64,000 nucleotides of DNA from Meconema thalassinum (GCA_946902985.2 OX336389.2:125957572-126021571), one strand, 5' to 3'. Shown: positions 1 to 11,117, counted from the stretch's first letter. Notes: generated from the letters alone by a model not told the origin. A program made the numbers and translations.

Positions 1-147
1 CTGCTTTCTCGAGCTGCATAATGCTCCACCCACCCTGAATGCATATTTATTCTTGCCAACTTTATTCTGATACCATTTGCTGTTATGATACACAATGAAA
101 TGATGACTTGATGATTCGAACACAGAATTAACCCGTTTCAGCCTAGG

Positions 148-163
148 GTGCCATATATGGCAC
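148..163. promoter_or_regulatory. 16-bp palindrome with CArG-like core
   Basis: GTGCCATATATGGCAC is a perfect palindrome whose centre CCATATATGG fits the CC(A/T)6GG consensus bound by SRF-type MADS factors. Just upstream, TTAA at 128-131 is followed by CCCG, which would also suit the end of a piggyBac-like element (TTAA target, CCC-starting terminus). I cannot tell a regulatory site from a transposon end. Confidence 0.3.
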
Positions 164-500
164 GCTGTAATTTTGGTACGAGTATCAATTGGAATTAAGA
201 CAATTTTACATTTCTGTTGTTGGTCGCACTTAATTGTTGCATATACTGTGTGACTCAACTGTCATTACTTATCAGCTGCGTGCTTAGTTGTAGCATTGCA
301 TTATTGAAGTGAGAGGTGCGCGCCTTGATGAAAAGAAATGAATTCACAAAATTGGTATGCAATTTTTTATGAACAACATAAACTATTCTGCGGAACATTA
401 TTTTCATGCTACGTACTGTGAATTCCAACGTTTCAGTACATTATGCTACTTTGTCTGATTATTCATAATTGACTGAGCTATTTACAAACACATATAGCCG

Positions 501-514
501 TGCCATATATGGCA
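501..514. promoter_or_regulatory. Second CArG-like palindrome
   Basis: TGCCATATATGGCA repeats the core of the palindrome at 148-163 about 350 bp further on. No gene start is visible nearby. The pair could be matched binding sites or subterminal repeats of a small transposon. Confidence 0.3.
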
Positions 515-1325
515 GACTACTGTCGACCAAAGTATTATGTGCACTCGAGTTTGAAGGTTGTTTGTGAAGTAACCAATAGACCTATATAAAATCCAATAAC
601 ATCATCATTTTCGTCGTTCTATTGCACGTTAACTCATGTAGGTTTGGAATTTTTAATTTAAATTTTAATATTTTTTGTCGCAGTTGGAGCACAAAAAGTG
701 CACGTTTTTAAGCGTGTTTCAACCATGCGTCACATTTAAGAATTGTTATCTCAAAATCCAGTCATCAGATCGAATCTAAATTTTATCACAATATACATTG
801 GAATGTTGTATAACTGGTTTATTAATTTCAAAATTTTGCGTGTCCAAGAAAAAAAGTTGTTATCATTTTTGTAAGGTAACTTTTTCTCGGCTCGGGGTGG
901 TTGGAAAATGTAGTTCTTGGTTGCGATGTAATCCTTATACATCAAAAAGTTATGCTGTATGACTGTGAAATACGTAAATTAACTCTCTTATTTTATATCG
1001 GTTTGTATTTGTAGGCGGAAATAACACATCGTTCACCAGTTACCCGCTTCCGGAAAAGCTGTACAGCGTTGCCGAAATGGAGCCCATCACGCATCATGGC
1101 GTGCCTCGCTCGGAAGTGATGGGCTCCAAGGAGTAATACGCTCTTTAGCACGCTGTGAGTTGAAGCTTTGACCACGTTCCCGTAAAGGCTCTAGCTGCTC
1201 GTACCTCTGTCTTCAATAGCAAATAATACGGTGTACTTGGGTTATTGTGATGCATAGTTTAGAGATATGGTTATTAAAGTGATACATTTCCGTGGGCGAT
1301 AGACTTATTAAGCAATATGAGTGAT

Positions 1326-2095
1326 TTTATTTATTTATTATTTATCGTATGGATTTTGGTGCCGGGAGTGTCCGAAGACATGTTCGGCTCGCCAGAGGCT
1401 GTAGCTGCTTCAAGCGGACACCCCTAGGGTGAGCTACAAGTTCCGTTCAATTTCAAGTAGTTCCAACTTTCGCTACCAGATGCCAATGCTACCTAGTTGT
1501 GAACGTCAGAACTTTAATAGAGAGTTCCAACGAAATCTAACCTAGAAATTTAGCTCCACACAAGTTTAGTCTGTGGAAGGATCTTTTACATGCCATAAAT
1601 CTATGACAAGCCTCCGTGGCTTAGGCGGCAGCACGCCGGCCTCTCACCGCTGGATCCGTGGTTCAAATCCTGGTCACTCCATGTGAGATCTGTGCTGGAC
1701 AAAACGGAGGCAGACAGGTTTTTCTCCGGGTACTCCGGTTTTCCCTGTCAAAATTTCATTCCCGCAACACTCTCCACTATCATTTCATTTCATCTGTCAT
1801 TCATTTAATCATTGCCCCAGAGGAGTGCGTCAGGCCTCGGCAGCCGGCACAGTCCATATCCTCGCCGCTAGATGGGGGCTTCATTCATTCCATTCCTGAC
1901 CCGGTCGGAGACTGGAAACAGGCTGTGGATTTTCAAATCTATGACATGGGACCGCCGGCTTTACTTCCCCTCCGAAGGAAGGCATACTGAAGGATTTTAA
2001 CGCTCTTAAAAACTCCGACGACTTCGGCCGGGTTTGAACCCGCTATCTTGGGCACAGCAGTTCAGCATGCTACCAACTACGCCACCGAAGCCGCT
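1326..2095 (-). mobile_element. tRNA-derived SINE, split by a younger SINE
   Basis: Read on the minus strand, the element opens near 2095 with a tRNA-like head (GGCTTCGGTGGCGTAGTTGG, then a B-box-like GGGTTCAAACCC). It runs through a body shared with the plus-strand copy at 25065, and ends in a module shared with the SINE at 51643 plus an A-rich tail (T-rich at 1325-1345 on the plus strand). Flanks carry a 12-bp target duplication, AATATGAGTGAT (1314-1325) and AATATGAATGAT (2096-2107). Without the nested SINE the length is about 430 bp. Head and tail come from what elsewhere look like different families. Confidence 0.85.
1608..1934 (+). mobile_element. tRNA-derived SINE (family S1), nested
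   Basis: The head has tRNA-like promoter boxes (GTGGCTTAGGCGG as A box, GGTTCAAATCC as B box). The 327-bp body is shared with copies at 29448-29772 and 46769-47097. An exact 11-bp target duplication, AAATCTATGAC, flanks it (1597-1607 and 1935-1945) and lies within the older SINE, so this insertion is the later one. It encodes no protein; reading frames inside it are by-products. Confidence 0.93.
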
Positions 2096-2107
2096 AATAT
2101 GAATGAT

Positions 2108-2718
2108 CATTTCCAAACATGAGGGCAAATTTTCGATGTAGACATTCCGTCATACTTTATTTCAGTAGCGTACTGAGAAATAACGAACAGTAACTAATAA
2201 GAGAACCGTGTGCAATCCCATAGCGGGTTCACAATGTAGATACATTTCCAGAAGTTTCAGCTTGATTTTCTAAAAGGACCTAAAAATTAATAGTGCGGTG
2301 CGGGGAGCATGCCGATTATTTCCCTATCTAAGAACATTGACGCGCGTGACAGTAGGTTCTCTCAATCGGACACAGACTAGCTCAGCGTGGCCAATGCTTT
2401 ACGCTGCAGCAGTATACCGGAGAAGTGGGATGGGGAAGTGCAGAGCTAACTGCCAGTAACTGTGCATTATGATTGAAGAGTTTTAGGTACAGTATATACT
2501 TACAATACTTTGTTCGTCAAAAGTAGGCACATTTTGGTCGGATAACAGTCCTATTCCTAACACTTGCCAGCAATGTTTTGAACATCTCAGTGGGCGTGCC
2601 TCTGACTTCATCCTCTGGCCGTTGGGGCGTCTCCTTATTACTCCTTGCGCTAGGCTCGTCATTTAGGTTAGTTGCTCTCTTCTGACATTTGGCCACGCGC
2701 CACGAACTGCCAACATAT
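2108..2718. other. Unassigned non-coding DNA
   Basis: I see no gene, tRNA-like box or long repeat here. It is of mixed composition and lies between a SINE and a small inverted-repeat element. Confidence 0.5.
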
Positions 2719-3230
2719 ACTGCTCGAGTCCAAGCTCTGTGAACCGGAGGGGAATATGGATCGTGGACGATGAGGAGCTATGTGGGGTTTCCCGGTCCGT
2801 GCGTAGTAACAGAACCAAATACATTGGTCAGCCACTCACTCATTTACAACACCAAACTGGTATAAGCAACGGCCCTGTGTTAGCAATATTGGAATAGACA
2901 GAAATTCCCGATAACACGGCGGGCTGTTGACAGGCCCTTCTCTTCCCACCTCCCGCGTCACCTCACGCCGAGGCTGGCTGCGTGGCTCAGCGGTAACGTT
3001 CTCGCTTGATGAGCCCAAGGTTGCAGGTTGGTATCCTGGCGCAGTCAGCTGACATTTGAGTTTGCGTAAATGCGAGGGAGCCGTGTCAGTAGATTTACTG
3101 GCACGTTAAGGATCCCCTTCGGGGCAAAATTTGGCACCCCGGCGTCCCTAAAAGCCAGAGTAGTTAAAAGGGACGTAAAACCAATAACATTATTATTACC
3201 TCAAGTTCACAGAGCTTGGACTCGAGCAGT
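2719..3230. mobile_element. Small TIR element (MITE-like), copy A
   Basis: The ends are inverted repeats of about 26 bp: ACTGCTCGAGTCCAAGC on the left and its complement ending CTCGAGCAGT at 3230. A second copy at 31880-32189 shares the interior, for example around AACCAAATACATTGG. Copy A is longer because a SINE lies inside it. It has no coding capacity. I could not define a target duplication, so the superfamily is open. Confidence 0.7.
2966..3197 (+). mobile_element. tRNA-derived SINE (GGCTGGCTG family)
   Basis: The tRNA-like head GGCTGGCTGCGTGGCTCAGC is followed by a B-box-like segment and a body shared with the minus-strand copy at 4640-4830. It ends in an (ATT)n tail near 3190. A short repeat ACCTCA (2960-2965 and 3198-3203) may be the target duplication. 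It interrupts the TIR element of 2719-3230. Confidence 0.8.
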
Positions 3231-3327
3231 AAGAGAAACAACCAACTGTGCCTATTGGCGAGTGACTGCGTCAAACTGTTGCTTGTCTCCTGCGCAGCTT
3301 GTGTGCTTCTCACTATAATAGTAGAAG

Positions 3328-3361
3328 CATGACGAATAGAAATAAATTTCTATTCGTCATG
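3328..3361. repeat. Perfect 16-bp inverted repeat, 2-nt spacer
   Basis: CATGACGAATAGAAAT is followed after AA by its exact reverse complement, giving a 34-bp near-palindrome. No gene lies beside it. It may be a hairpin or the scar of a foldback insertion. Confidence 0.8.
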
Positions 3362-4456
3362 GTGGAAGTAATGGGAGGCAGAGTACTGCCGTGAGGCCCA
3401 CCGCACCGCACTCCGAGCCCATAGACTTTTGAAGCCCAGCCCGTCCAGTGTCGTTCTCATCAAAGAGAATGTAATACCAGAGTCCCAGCTCCCATGTTAA
3501 ATTATTTTCCTTAAATCCGCCCATAATCCGGCTTCAAAAAAAATACAATCATTTCTCTTCGGTAGGGAAAACATAAGGAACTAAATCCCTAAGATATCCG
3601 CTTATTTTTATGAATATTACGCAGACCTAGTCCCTTTGTGGATCAATTAACATTAATAGCTATTACCTTTGACAATATTAGCTCTGACAAAATGTATCAC
3701 AAGCAATCAACAATATACTGACACATTATGAAATTTGTTGTCCACTTTGTAATGTTGGCAGTAAACGTACATATGTAGCTATATATTTGGATAATTATAA
3801 TAATGTATTGTCGTAAGTTTATCAACTATATACCGTAAAAATCAATTATCTGACACGTTTTATAAGTTGAATCTTATAAAATGAAATATTGAGTCATGCC
3901 TGCTGACATAACCTCCAAATTCCGGAGCACATCCCATACCCGCCCCCCTTTTTCGCCCTAACCTACATAACCTCCAAAGCTGATTAAAGAATAATTCAAA
4001 TAATCACCCCCACCCCCCTACCTGCTATCCTACACAGGTTCCAAATTCTTGTTTGAACCCCATGACCCTCTTGCAAATGTGATATGAGAAGGAAGGAGAA
4101 GGATAAATGAAAACCATAGGTGATTGAAACATTTTTTATTTTTTTTATTTTGCATCACACAATGTAAAAATAAAATTGTTGTATATGTATAGGTCTAGTA
4201 TAGAAAGAACGTCACAATTGAAATTGCATTCTCGTCCAGTTCTGCTCTTGCAACTTGCTGTTCACCTGGATCCAGTGGACAGATCTGTAAGCATACAAAC
4301 ATCAAGCTATAAATACAATAAATTTTGAATGTAACTTATAAGACACTAGACATGGAAGAATGCAGGCTAAGCTTCTCAAGGAAATATCCTGTAAATGGGC
4401 ATGGAGGATTTCAGTTATTTCAGTGATCTCTTTCGACTGCAATCCAATATTTTTGT
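3362..4456. other. Unassigned AT-rich DNA
   Basis: No gene or clear repeat boundary is visible. A C-rich patch with CCCCC runs lies near 3940-4020 and a T-rich run near 4130-4150. The right end borders the LINE fragment. Confidence 0.5.
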
Positions 4457-4965
4457 TTAACATTTATTAATTTTCATCATGAATTCTTTCCTCAAGACAG
4501 TATCCATACCATTTAAAAACTCATTCAAATCCTCTGGTGTGTCAGCTAAGATCACGACGATGTCATCAGCAAATCTCCAAGTTGAAATTATTTCTCCTTG
4601 AATTTTTACTCCTACTTTGAATTTTTCTCCAATTTCCTTAATAATAATAATGTTATTGGGTTTACGTCCTTTTTAACTACACTGGCTTTTAGAGACGCCA
4701 GGGTGCCGGAATTTTGCCCCGAAGGGGATCTTTAACGTGCCAGTAAATCTACTGACACGGCTCCCTCGCATTTGCGCACCCTCAAATGCCAGCTGACTGC
4801 GCCAGGTTTCGAACCTGCAACCTTGGGCTCCCAATTTCCTTCATTGCTTGTTCAATGTATAGATTGAAAAGTATGGGTGATAAGTTGTGGCCTTGCCTTA
4901 CACCTTTCTGAATACCAGCTTCTCTCTCATGTCCTTACGTTCGAATAACTGCATATCCTAAGGAA
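4457..4965 (-). pseudogene. LINE reverse transcriptase fragment, split by a SINE
   Basis: On the minus strand the frame reads through a GVRQG-x-LSP-x-LFNLY segment (motif B region, about 4842-4905). After the SINE it reads through FADDIVVI (motif C, near 4545-4570) to a stop at 4457-4459. These are the conserved palm motifs of a non-LTR retrotransposon reverse transcriptase; the spacing suits insect RTE- or Jockey-like elements, but I cannot fix the clade. Only about 125 codons remain, with no endonuclease or 5' part. The reading frame resumes exactly when the SINE and one 11-bp target copy are left out, so the fragment was still open here when the SINE landed. Upstream there is an in-frame stop near 4940. 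Confidence 0.8.
4640..4830 (-). mobile_element. tRNA-derived SINE inserted in LINE fragment
   Basis: This is the same family as 2966-3197. On the minus strand it begins near 4830 with a B-box-like GGTTCGAAACC and ends in an (ATT)n tail at 4640-4650. The exact 11-bp target duplication CCAATTTCCTT (4629-4639 and 4831-4841) is a piece of the LINE reading frame. The head is 5' truncated relative to the other copy. Confidence 0.9.
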
Positions 4966-5592
4966 CACAAAACGTGCTACACCTTAAAACAGTAGGCCTA
5001 TTGGTATGGCACAAAATGGTAAAGTAAATTGAAAGGAAAGTGATTAGTCCCTTGTTCATAAATTTACATGTGTCAACATTGTTTGGTATCCTTTAAACAT
5101 GAGTCACTTTCAGTGATCTCAGGAGTAGCCTAAGTATTGAGACACATGTCCTAAAGGTCCTGGGTTTTATTGCAAATAAATAATTAATTCTACAGTAGGT
5201 AAAACCTGAATTTTCCGCCGAATCAATACTTTACTTATAGACAATTCAATGGGTACATGTTTCGGAGACCCTACTGTCTCCTTCCTCAGCCCTCTTTTGG
5301 TACTACAAACATCGTATGTCACATTCGAAATCCCCTAATAAAACAACACAAAATACACATCACAAATTACAAAGCCACAACATATTAAGAACTACGAGCT
5401 TAAAACACATTAATTAAAATTCAACAACAACCATGAATACAGCATGTAATGCTCCTCGCATTTTCAGTCATTCGATTCTTGTTAAGTTTATGTCTTTGGA
5501 CACGTTAAAATACTGTTTATGCACAACCATTCATTTTGTTCACAGTGTCTTCAGTCTCTAAAATAATGTAATCAATCTATGGAGATTCTTGC
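4966..5592. other. Unassigned DNA, possible Penelope-like trace
   Basis: No reading frame is recognisable. Around 5255-5295 there is a TTTCGGAGACC...GTCTCC...CTCAG arrangement. It resembles sequence often seen at ends of Penelope-like elements, but I see no protein to support that. The right edge is the GTAC target of the outer LTR element. Confidence 0.3.
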
Positions 5593-5596
5593 GTAC

Positions 5597-7022
5597 TGAA
5601 ACGTTTTGCTAGCTCCTAACTGTTGGGTGAGAAATGTAACTGTTTACCTTTGCCTAAGCTATGTTGTTTTAATGGGCGCCAAGACCTCAACGCAATGTTG
5701 AAATCTAAATTTGTATTTAACAACGTCTAGCTCTGGCAGAACACCTTCAAGACTCTATTCACTCAGATCGTGGTATGATTTGATCATTAACCCAACAAAC
5801 AATTGTATCAGGAGAAGGAATTGGTCTATATCTAATGCTACCTACTGAAAGCAAAGATTGCATTGTCAAAGAAATGAATTTATTATATAAAACAAGAATA
5901 GCAAAATTAATAATAATAAGTATAAAATTTAAATTGGAGCGTTGTGATTTGAATATTACCGATAGAAAATTACGTGAAAACGGAGTCTGATAAATTGATT
6001 TTACTCTTATTTCCAAGCTATGAAGTTACTGAAATATGAAATGTAAAACAAAGAAAATGAGAGATTGTGTATTTCTGCGTCATTGGCGCTTACCACTGGA
6101 AATTGCCAAAGCATTTCCCTCGTTCTTCATGATGTTGTGAGCTTCCCACAGTCTCCTGGACGTCGTCATCTCCGTCGGAATTTGATGATATTCTGGTAGA
6201 TTAGATAATTCTATGGTCCGTACCTCGGACCCAAACACTCGTACAACCAAGTTTTACAAAAGTTCGTCGCTAACTCCACTGAACATCGGAGCGACACGCA
6301 CGCGCATCCATACTCCTCAAGTATTTCACAGATAGTCACTAACTCCACTGAACATCGGAGCGACACGCACGCGCATCCATACTCCTCACGTTCTACACAG
6401 ATAGTCCTCGTTCCACGGAACATCGGAGCGACTCCCGCGTATATCCACACTCGGCAAGAACTATACAGATTGTTCTCGTTTCACGGCGCGTCGAACGATA
6501 TATGCACACGTTGGCTCCCCACTCTTCAGTCCCAACTAGCTTACGTCGTCTCCCCTGATTGGCTGACCCACCACGCGATCTTCTCCTCCTCCGGGTCATT
6601 ACACTCGGCGGGAGGGTTCCGTTTCAACAATTCGTCTTTTCTAGACCTTACGACCCAAGATTGCGTCATGCTTCTCGACAAGATTAAGCGTGTACTTGAA
6701 ATCCCAGTGAGTCACGTCTCTCGATATACCCTAACTGACGAAAACTCCGTAAAATTCCGTAATCAGATAATTTTCTATGATATCGTCGTTCGTAATAATT
6801 TGCTGGATAGGGTTTTCTAAGACATAGAAAACCTATCTGAATGCTAATAATTTTTATAAAATGCTCCGAAAATACCTTAATAATAATTATAATAAATTAA
6901 TAATAATAATAAATTACCATGAAAAATTCTCTTGGCTGAACAATTTGCCGCGTAAATAAATATAGAATGGCTTCCTACTGACTTATGCCAGTTGCATAAA
7001 ACCCCTCGAAAAACACGTTACA
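5597..7022 (-). repeat. 3' LTR of outer element
   Basis: It is identical to 20901-22326 except for about four substitutions (near 6130, 6411, 6627 and 7015). The terminal inverted motif is TGAAACG at the left and CGTTACA at the right. Short reading frames inside appear identically in both LTRs and are not genes. An AATAAA-containing segment on the minus strand near 5880 could serve polyadenylation. Confidence 0.93.
6268..6535. repeat. Tandem 68-69-bp repeats within the LTR
   Basis: Units begin at about 6268, 6337, 6406 and 6474. Each contains a core like GAACATCGGAGCGAC followed by a segment like CATCCATACTC. The first two units are nearly identical; the third and fourth are progressively diverged. 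The same array recurs in the other LTR from about 21572. Such arrays in an LTR often hold promoter or enhancer sites, but that role is inferred. Confidence 0.85.
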
Positions 7023-8092
7023 TATTCGCCTCGGATCATCGGATGATTTACCGTGACGACGGTCCATTATCCGATTATCCCAGACACGTTAATAAACCCC
7101 ATCCAAAATACATATTACATAAATGAAATCACCCTAAATTACAGATATATACACTCATATTTTTTCTTCACGCACTTTGCGTCAAAGTTTGTTGTCACAA
7201 TGGATTGCACTTTGCAACCAGTCCAATGTTTTACATATGGAATAGTGTTCCACGGATATTTCCGCCTCTCAAATTTCTCTATGTTGGAGAAATAGACATA
7301 ATTAATGTGTGAGCACTATGTATTTATGATGTCATACCACACGCATTGAAGGTGTTCTGATATATTTATATCACCATAGAACTTCCTAATTTCACTGGAG
7401 GTCCCCTCCTTATGGTGACATTTAATTCCACTTATCACTGAGCACACGATCACACTATTGTGGCAGCGCCTCGTGACCATAATACTTAATCTCTCTTTGA
7501 AGTAGATTAAATTAATATTGACTTCTGAAAAAAAAAAACAGTAAATGCGCATTACATATAACACCAAATATTTCTGTGCCGTAAGCGCCCTGTCTTGTTA
7601 AGTTCCCGTTAACCATATTCTACTTAATACTAGCTCTCAACACAGACCATTTCTCCTCACACAAATAATACCATTGTACAGATTATCTTAAATTACACAC
7701 TTACAAATCTTACATGGCGAGGCCGTAAACAGAAATCACGTGTGCTGATATGTATGATTTTCATGAAGGACTGTCTCGCATTCTGATGGCCCATCTTTTA
7801 TCTCGTGGACGCCTTAAGCTAACAAGCCCTATTCAAGCGCTCCCCCATCTCTTGGAGATAAATGGGAACCCATCAGCGCTGCCAAAATGGCCTTGGTGCA
7901 TCGAGACAATTTAGTGCTCAACAGCATCCGACAATCCCGTCATATTTCCCTGTACCTTAAAAACTCTCATTTACTTACATACTACCCCCCTGTGTGACTT
8001 CTGATACGCCTGCCTTAAGACCAGATCTTCCACGCACCAGACACCACACTTACTCATTTGATAGGCTGGCTCGCCAGCTAAACACACTCACT
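7023..8092 (-). other. 3' non-coding region of outer element
   Basis: This kilobase lies between the integrase stop codon (8093-8095) and the 3' LTR. Open frames are short and show no signal peptide, membrane anchor or other envelope feature, so I see no env gene. A run of A's near 7530 is the only simple-sequence feature. Confidence 0.6.
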
Positions 8093-8129
8093 TTATGACA
8101 CATATTTTCGTAGACTATGTATATTATAC
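8093..8129 (-). pseudogene. pol: Last codons of outer integrase, cut off by insertion
   Basis: These codons end at the stop 8093-8095. They continue the integrase C-terminal frame found at 17130-17275 once the inner element and one ATAC copy are set aside. The residues match the usual end of Ty3-type integrases, where a Gly-Thr-Tyr-Asn and a Leu-Arg-Lys-Tyr-like motif precede the stop. Confidence 0.8.
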
Positions 8130-10774
8130 TATACCCTTGGGAAATAGCATGTAGACAAGATTCAAAATTTCGGGGTCGTAATGGATTCTTGTGAATGTGA
8201 TTTAGAGGTTTTGCTATCAACATAACTTCCAGGGTTTATAAGGTTAACTTATTATTATTACAAAGCCAAGAAAAACAACAGGATCTACTAACAAATGAAA
8301 TGTATTAACTGAATCAAACATTAAAAAAAACTATAACCACCCTTTTTATTGTTCACTCGCGTGAACAGATCTGACACTGACCAGCCTGACGTACCATGAC
8401 GACACGGTATGACAGCTGTCAACAAGCATTGTGACTGCAATGTCACTTAAATCAAAGTAACAAAGAAAACGGATCACAAGATCCAAAAATAACAAACAAA
8501 TAAAATAGTACAAGAATTTAATATTTATGAGCGACACGGTTTTTAAGACTAGTTCAAGTAATGAGCATTTTGACGGGCGCTCGTCTCCGACCAAAACAGT
8601 TGGTTCGGGAACGGACTCCGTACTGCGAAGGACGAATTACGGAAATGTGGGAACAACAATTACATATTTATATACACTACTGACATGCTCTAACCTTAGA
8701 TTACCACAACCAAATACACGTGTGTATTATTTAAAATAAGGGCTGCGGAATTACCGACTTATACCTTAAACATTAGGAAAGCATAACATGACATGAACAA
8801 GTTTGGCCGGTTGCCAAATTATATTTATAATGAATACAATGGCCTTGAAAATAAGAGCCAACAACAACAAAATACAACTTTTAATTTTTACGCCAGAAAA
8901 TTTGGCGTTTTAAAACAATGAACAAATAAGTCGTAGTAATGATAAAAGAAACTTGGATCGACAACATGGCAACTCCCCAAATTAAACCAAATAAAATAAC
9001 CTTAACTCATTAGGCTTTAAAGCAAACATAACGTGTCATAACGGAGCTGGAGACAGCCGGGCCTGTTATGACATCTCCGAGTGAGTGGCTGATTTCTTTC
9101 CCCCACGTAGTAATTAGTGCCACACTAAATATAGATTCTGGCCCATTGCCAGCGTACAGCACCTTTGCTAATCGCCACCTGTTAAACGCGTACAAATAAA
9201 TAACACATTATCTCAAAACATCCTCTCAGGGATTTTTAAGAATACATTTCCAGGTCAAACTTATCCCCACGGATAACTAGTTTGCCGGAATGATGTCGCA
9301 GTCACGGACAGGCTTTACCTCTCCTCATCATCATCACTTACACCCAAAAAACACGTGGCACTTTCTCGAAGATCTCGTCGTAGCATGAATCAGCACACCC
9401 CTCAGATAAATGACACACAACATGTCCAAATGACACTAAAGAATAATAACTGGAATCAGACTTATCCCAAGTTATCAAAGCAACAAAACACTAATTTTCC
9501 CCCCACGTAGTAATTAGTTTAACATATCATTAATTCAGTCCATTTATCATTGTCGTTCCTAGGTTCTCATTCATGGCTACACTTTTTATTGAAACGTTAA
9601 TCGATGCGGCCGTTTCGCTATAAGAATTACGTATACATAAGGAAAATATTTAAATTACAAAATTTACTGTACAACAATTGTCACGCAATGCCAAAAATTA
9701 CTACACGCATGTCAGTTAAGAAATCAAACCCTAAAATTTAAATTAAACCACACAAATAAAATCTATACAAAGTTCCACACATCTCTCGCGATTCCCCTCG
9801 TCCAAAATCAATAAATCAATTTTTTAATACTCATCACTTAAACTGCTTTCCAGAGGCCTCCCGCCTCGTCATTTCCCATCATTAGGCCGTTAGCCCATAA
9901 CACTGATGGTAATGGAGGATGAAGCTTGCTGTCTTCTCTCCATGGTCGACATCTTGCTGCTGTTAAAACACAATTAAATCAAAGTTTTTAAACTGTTCTA
10001 TCTGCGTTCTAAGTATTTTATTTCCTCAGATCGTCCTATGCAGAATCGTCGACTTTCCCTATTCTATGGCTAATTGCCATCTCACAATTTTATGAAAATT
10101 TCTAACTTCGTTGTCGACACACAACTATAATTTTAAAACCATATCGTCTTAAGGACGTCTTAAAAAGACTGTCGAAGAATAATTAGGAGTGCCCCGGTTC
10201 ATCTCAGACATTTGTATATATACAGAAAGCCTAAAGTTTCAATGGTGGGAGAAAATAGCTCCTCAATATTTTAAGTAATGGGCCTATAATTATGTGTGAC
10301 CTCTCAAAAATCTTGTATTTTCTCATAGGTCGCGAATCTGCCGTCGAACATGCAAACCGATCGCTAGATCTTTTTATAACCGATTGCCGCGCAAAACACA
10401 CTGACGCTATGTTCTGGCGTCATGTTTTCTTATTGGTCAGATAAGTTGGCGTTGGAGTTCTGACCTTACAAATCCCGCCCTTATTTTCACGTCACGACAC
10501 TTGTCCTCTCTCTCACTCCTTGCCTTGTACGCAGCATTTTGGCCTGTCGATGGTCACGTACGCCACAGCGTCATATCTGATTTTCTCAGAAATATAAGAA
10601 TAGCATTGGTTGTGAAACTATTGGTCATTTCCAGCCAGCACGTAGCATGTCTTACCAAGTCCAGATTTCTTGCTACATCAATTTTACTCAAATATCCAGC
10701 ATATCATGTATTTAGTATTTCCATCGTTTTTATTAATATGAAACATTATTATTGGACACAATGATAAGGGTTCA
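8130..10774 (-). repeat. 3' LTR of inner element
   Basis: This 2645-bp repeat recurs at 14485-17129 with about three mismatches and no net indel. Small open frames inside it recur in both copies and are not genes. The length is large for a Ty3/gypsy LTR of an arthropod. Confidence 0.93.
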
Positions 10775-11117
10775 TCTGACCCTTAGTTGATGAAATTCGA
10801 ACTCAAATGAAGTCGAATTTCACATCCCCTACTTTTCTGGCTCAAATTTGAAGTTGCTGGTCACCCTCAAAATATAATGACTGTCCGCCTCTGTCTGTTT
10901 CAGTAGCCGTCTCGTTCCAAACTCATTAGGAAATTCCTGTATACTTATGCCCTCCGGCCTCTTTCCTCGCTACTCGTCTCCCCTCTCACTCTTTCAAAAC
11001 ATCAACATATTCATTAACGACTTCCGCCTGAACTTGTAACACGTCAGAGCCGTCTTTTGAGCGCGTTCACCACTAGAGTACCCCCGTATCTTTTGTTGTA
11101 CGTTATCACGCGAATGT
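10775..11117 (-). other. Inner element 3' untranslated region
   Basis: This is non-coding sequence between the integrase remnant and the 3' LTR. A purine-rich stretch on the minus strand (AAAAGTAGGGGATGTGAAA, about 10824-10842) could be a polypurine tract, although it is not adjacent to the LTR. Confidence 0.4.

Larger units (their letters stand above)
1..1313. other. Unassigned non-coding DNA
   Basis: No open frame here resembles a protein I recognise; only short frames without family motifs are present. The stretch is moderately AT-rich. Its notable content is two copies of a palindrome centred on CCATATATGG (148-163 and 501-514), listed separately. Between about 1020 and 1190 there is a GC-richer patch without tRNA-like boxes. 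It ends at the target duplication of the SINE beginning at 1326. Confidence 0.6.

Noticed and set aside
1658..1990. 110-codon frame, with relatives at 29385-29725 and 46777-47115
   Set aside because: All lie in S1 SINE copies; the similarity reflects the repeat, not a gene family.
7053..7567. Possible env gene in the 3' region of the outer element
   Set aside because: The frames are under 90 codons, with no signal peptide, cleavage site or membrane anchor.
8346..10764. Small frames repeated at 14701-17119
   Set aside because: They are identical in both copies of the inner LTR and have no family motif; they come with the repeat.
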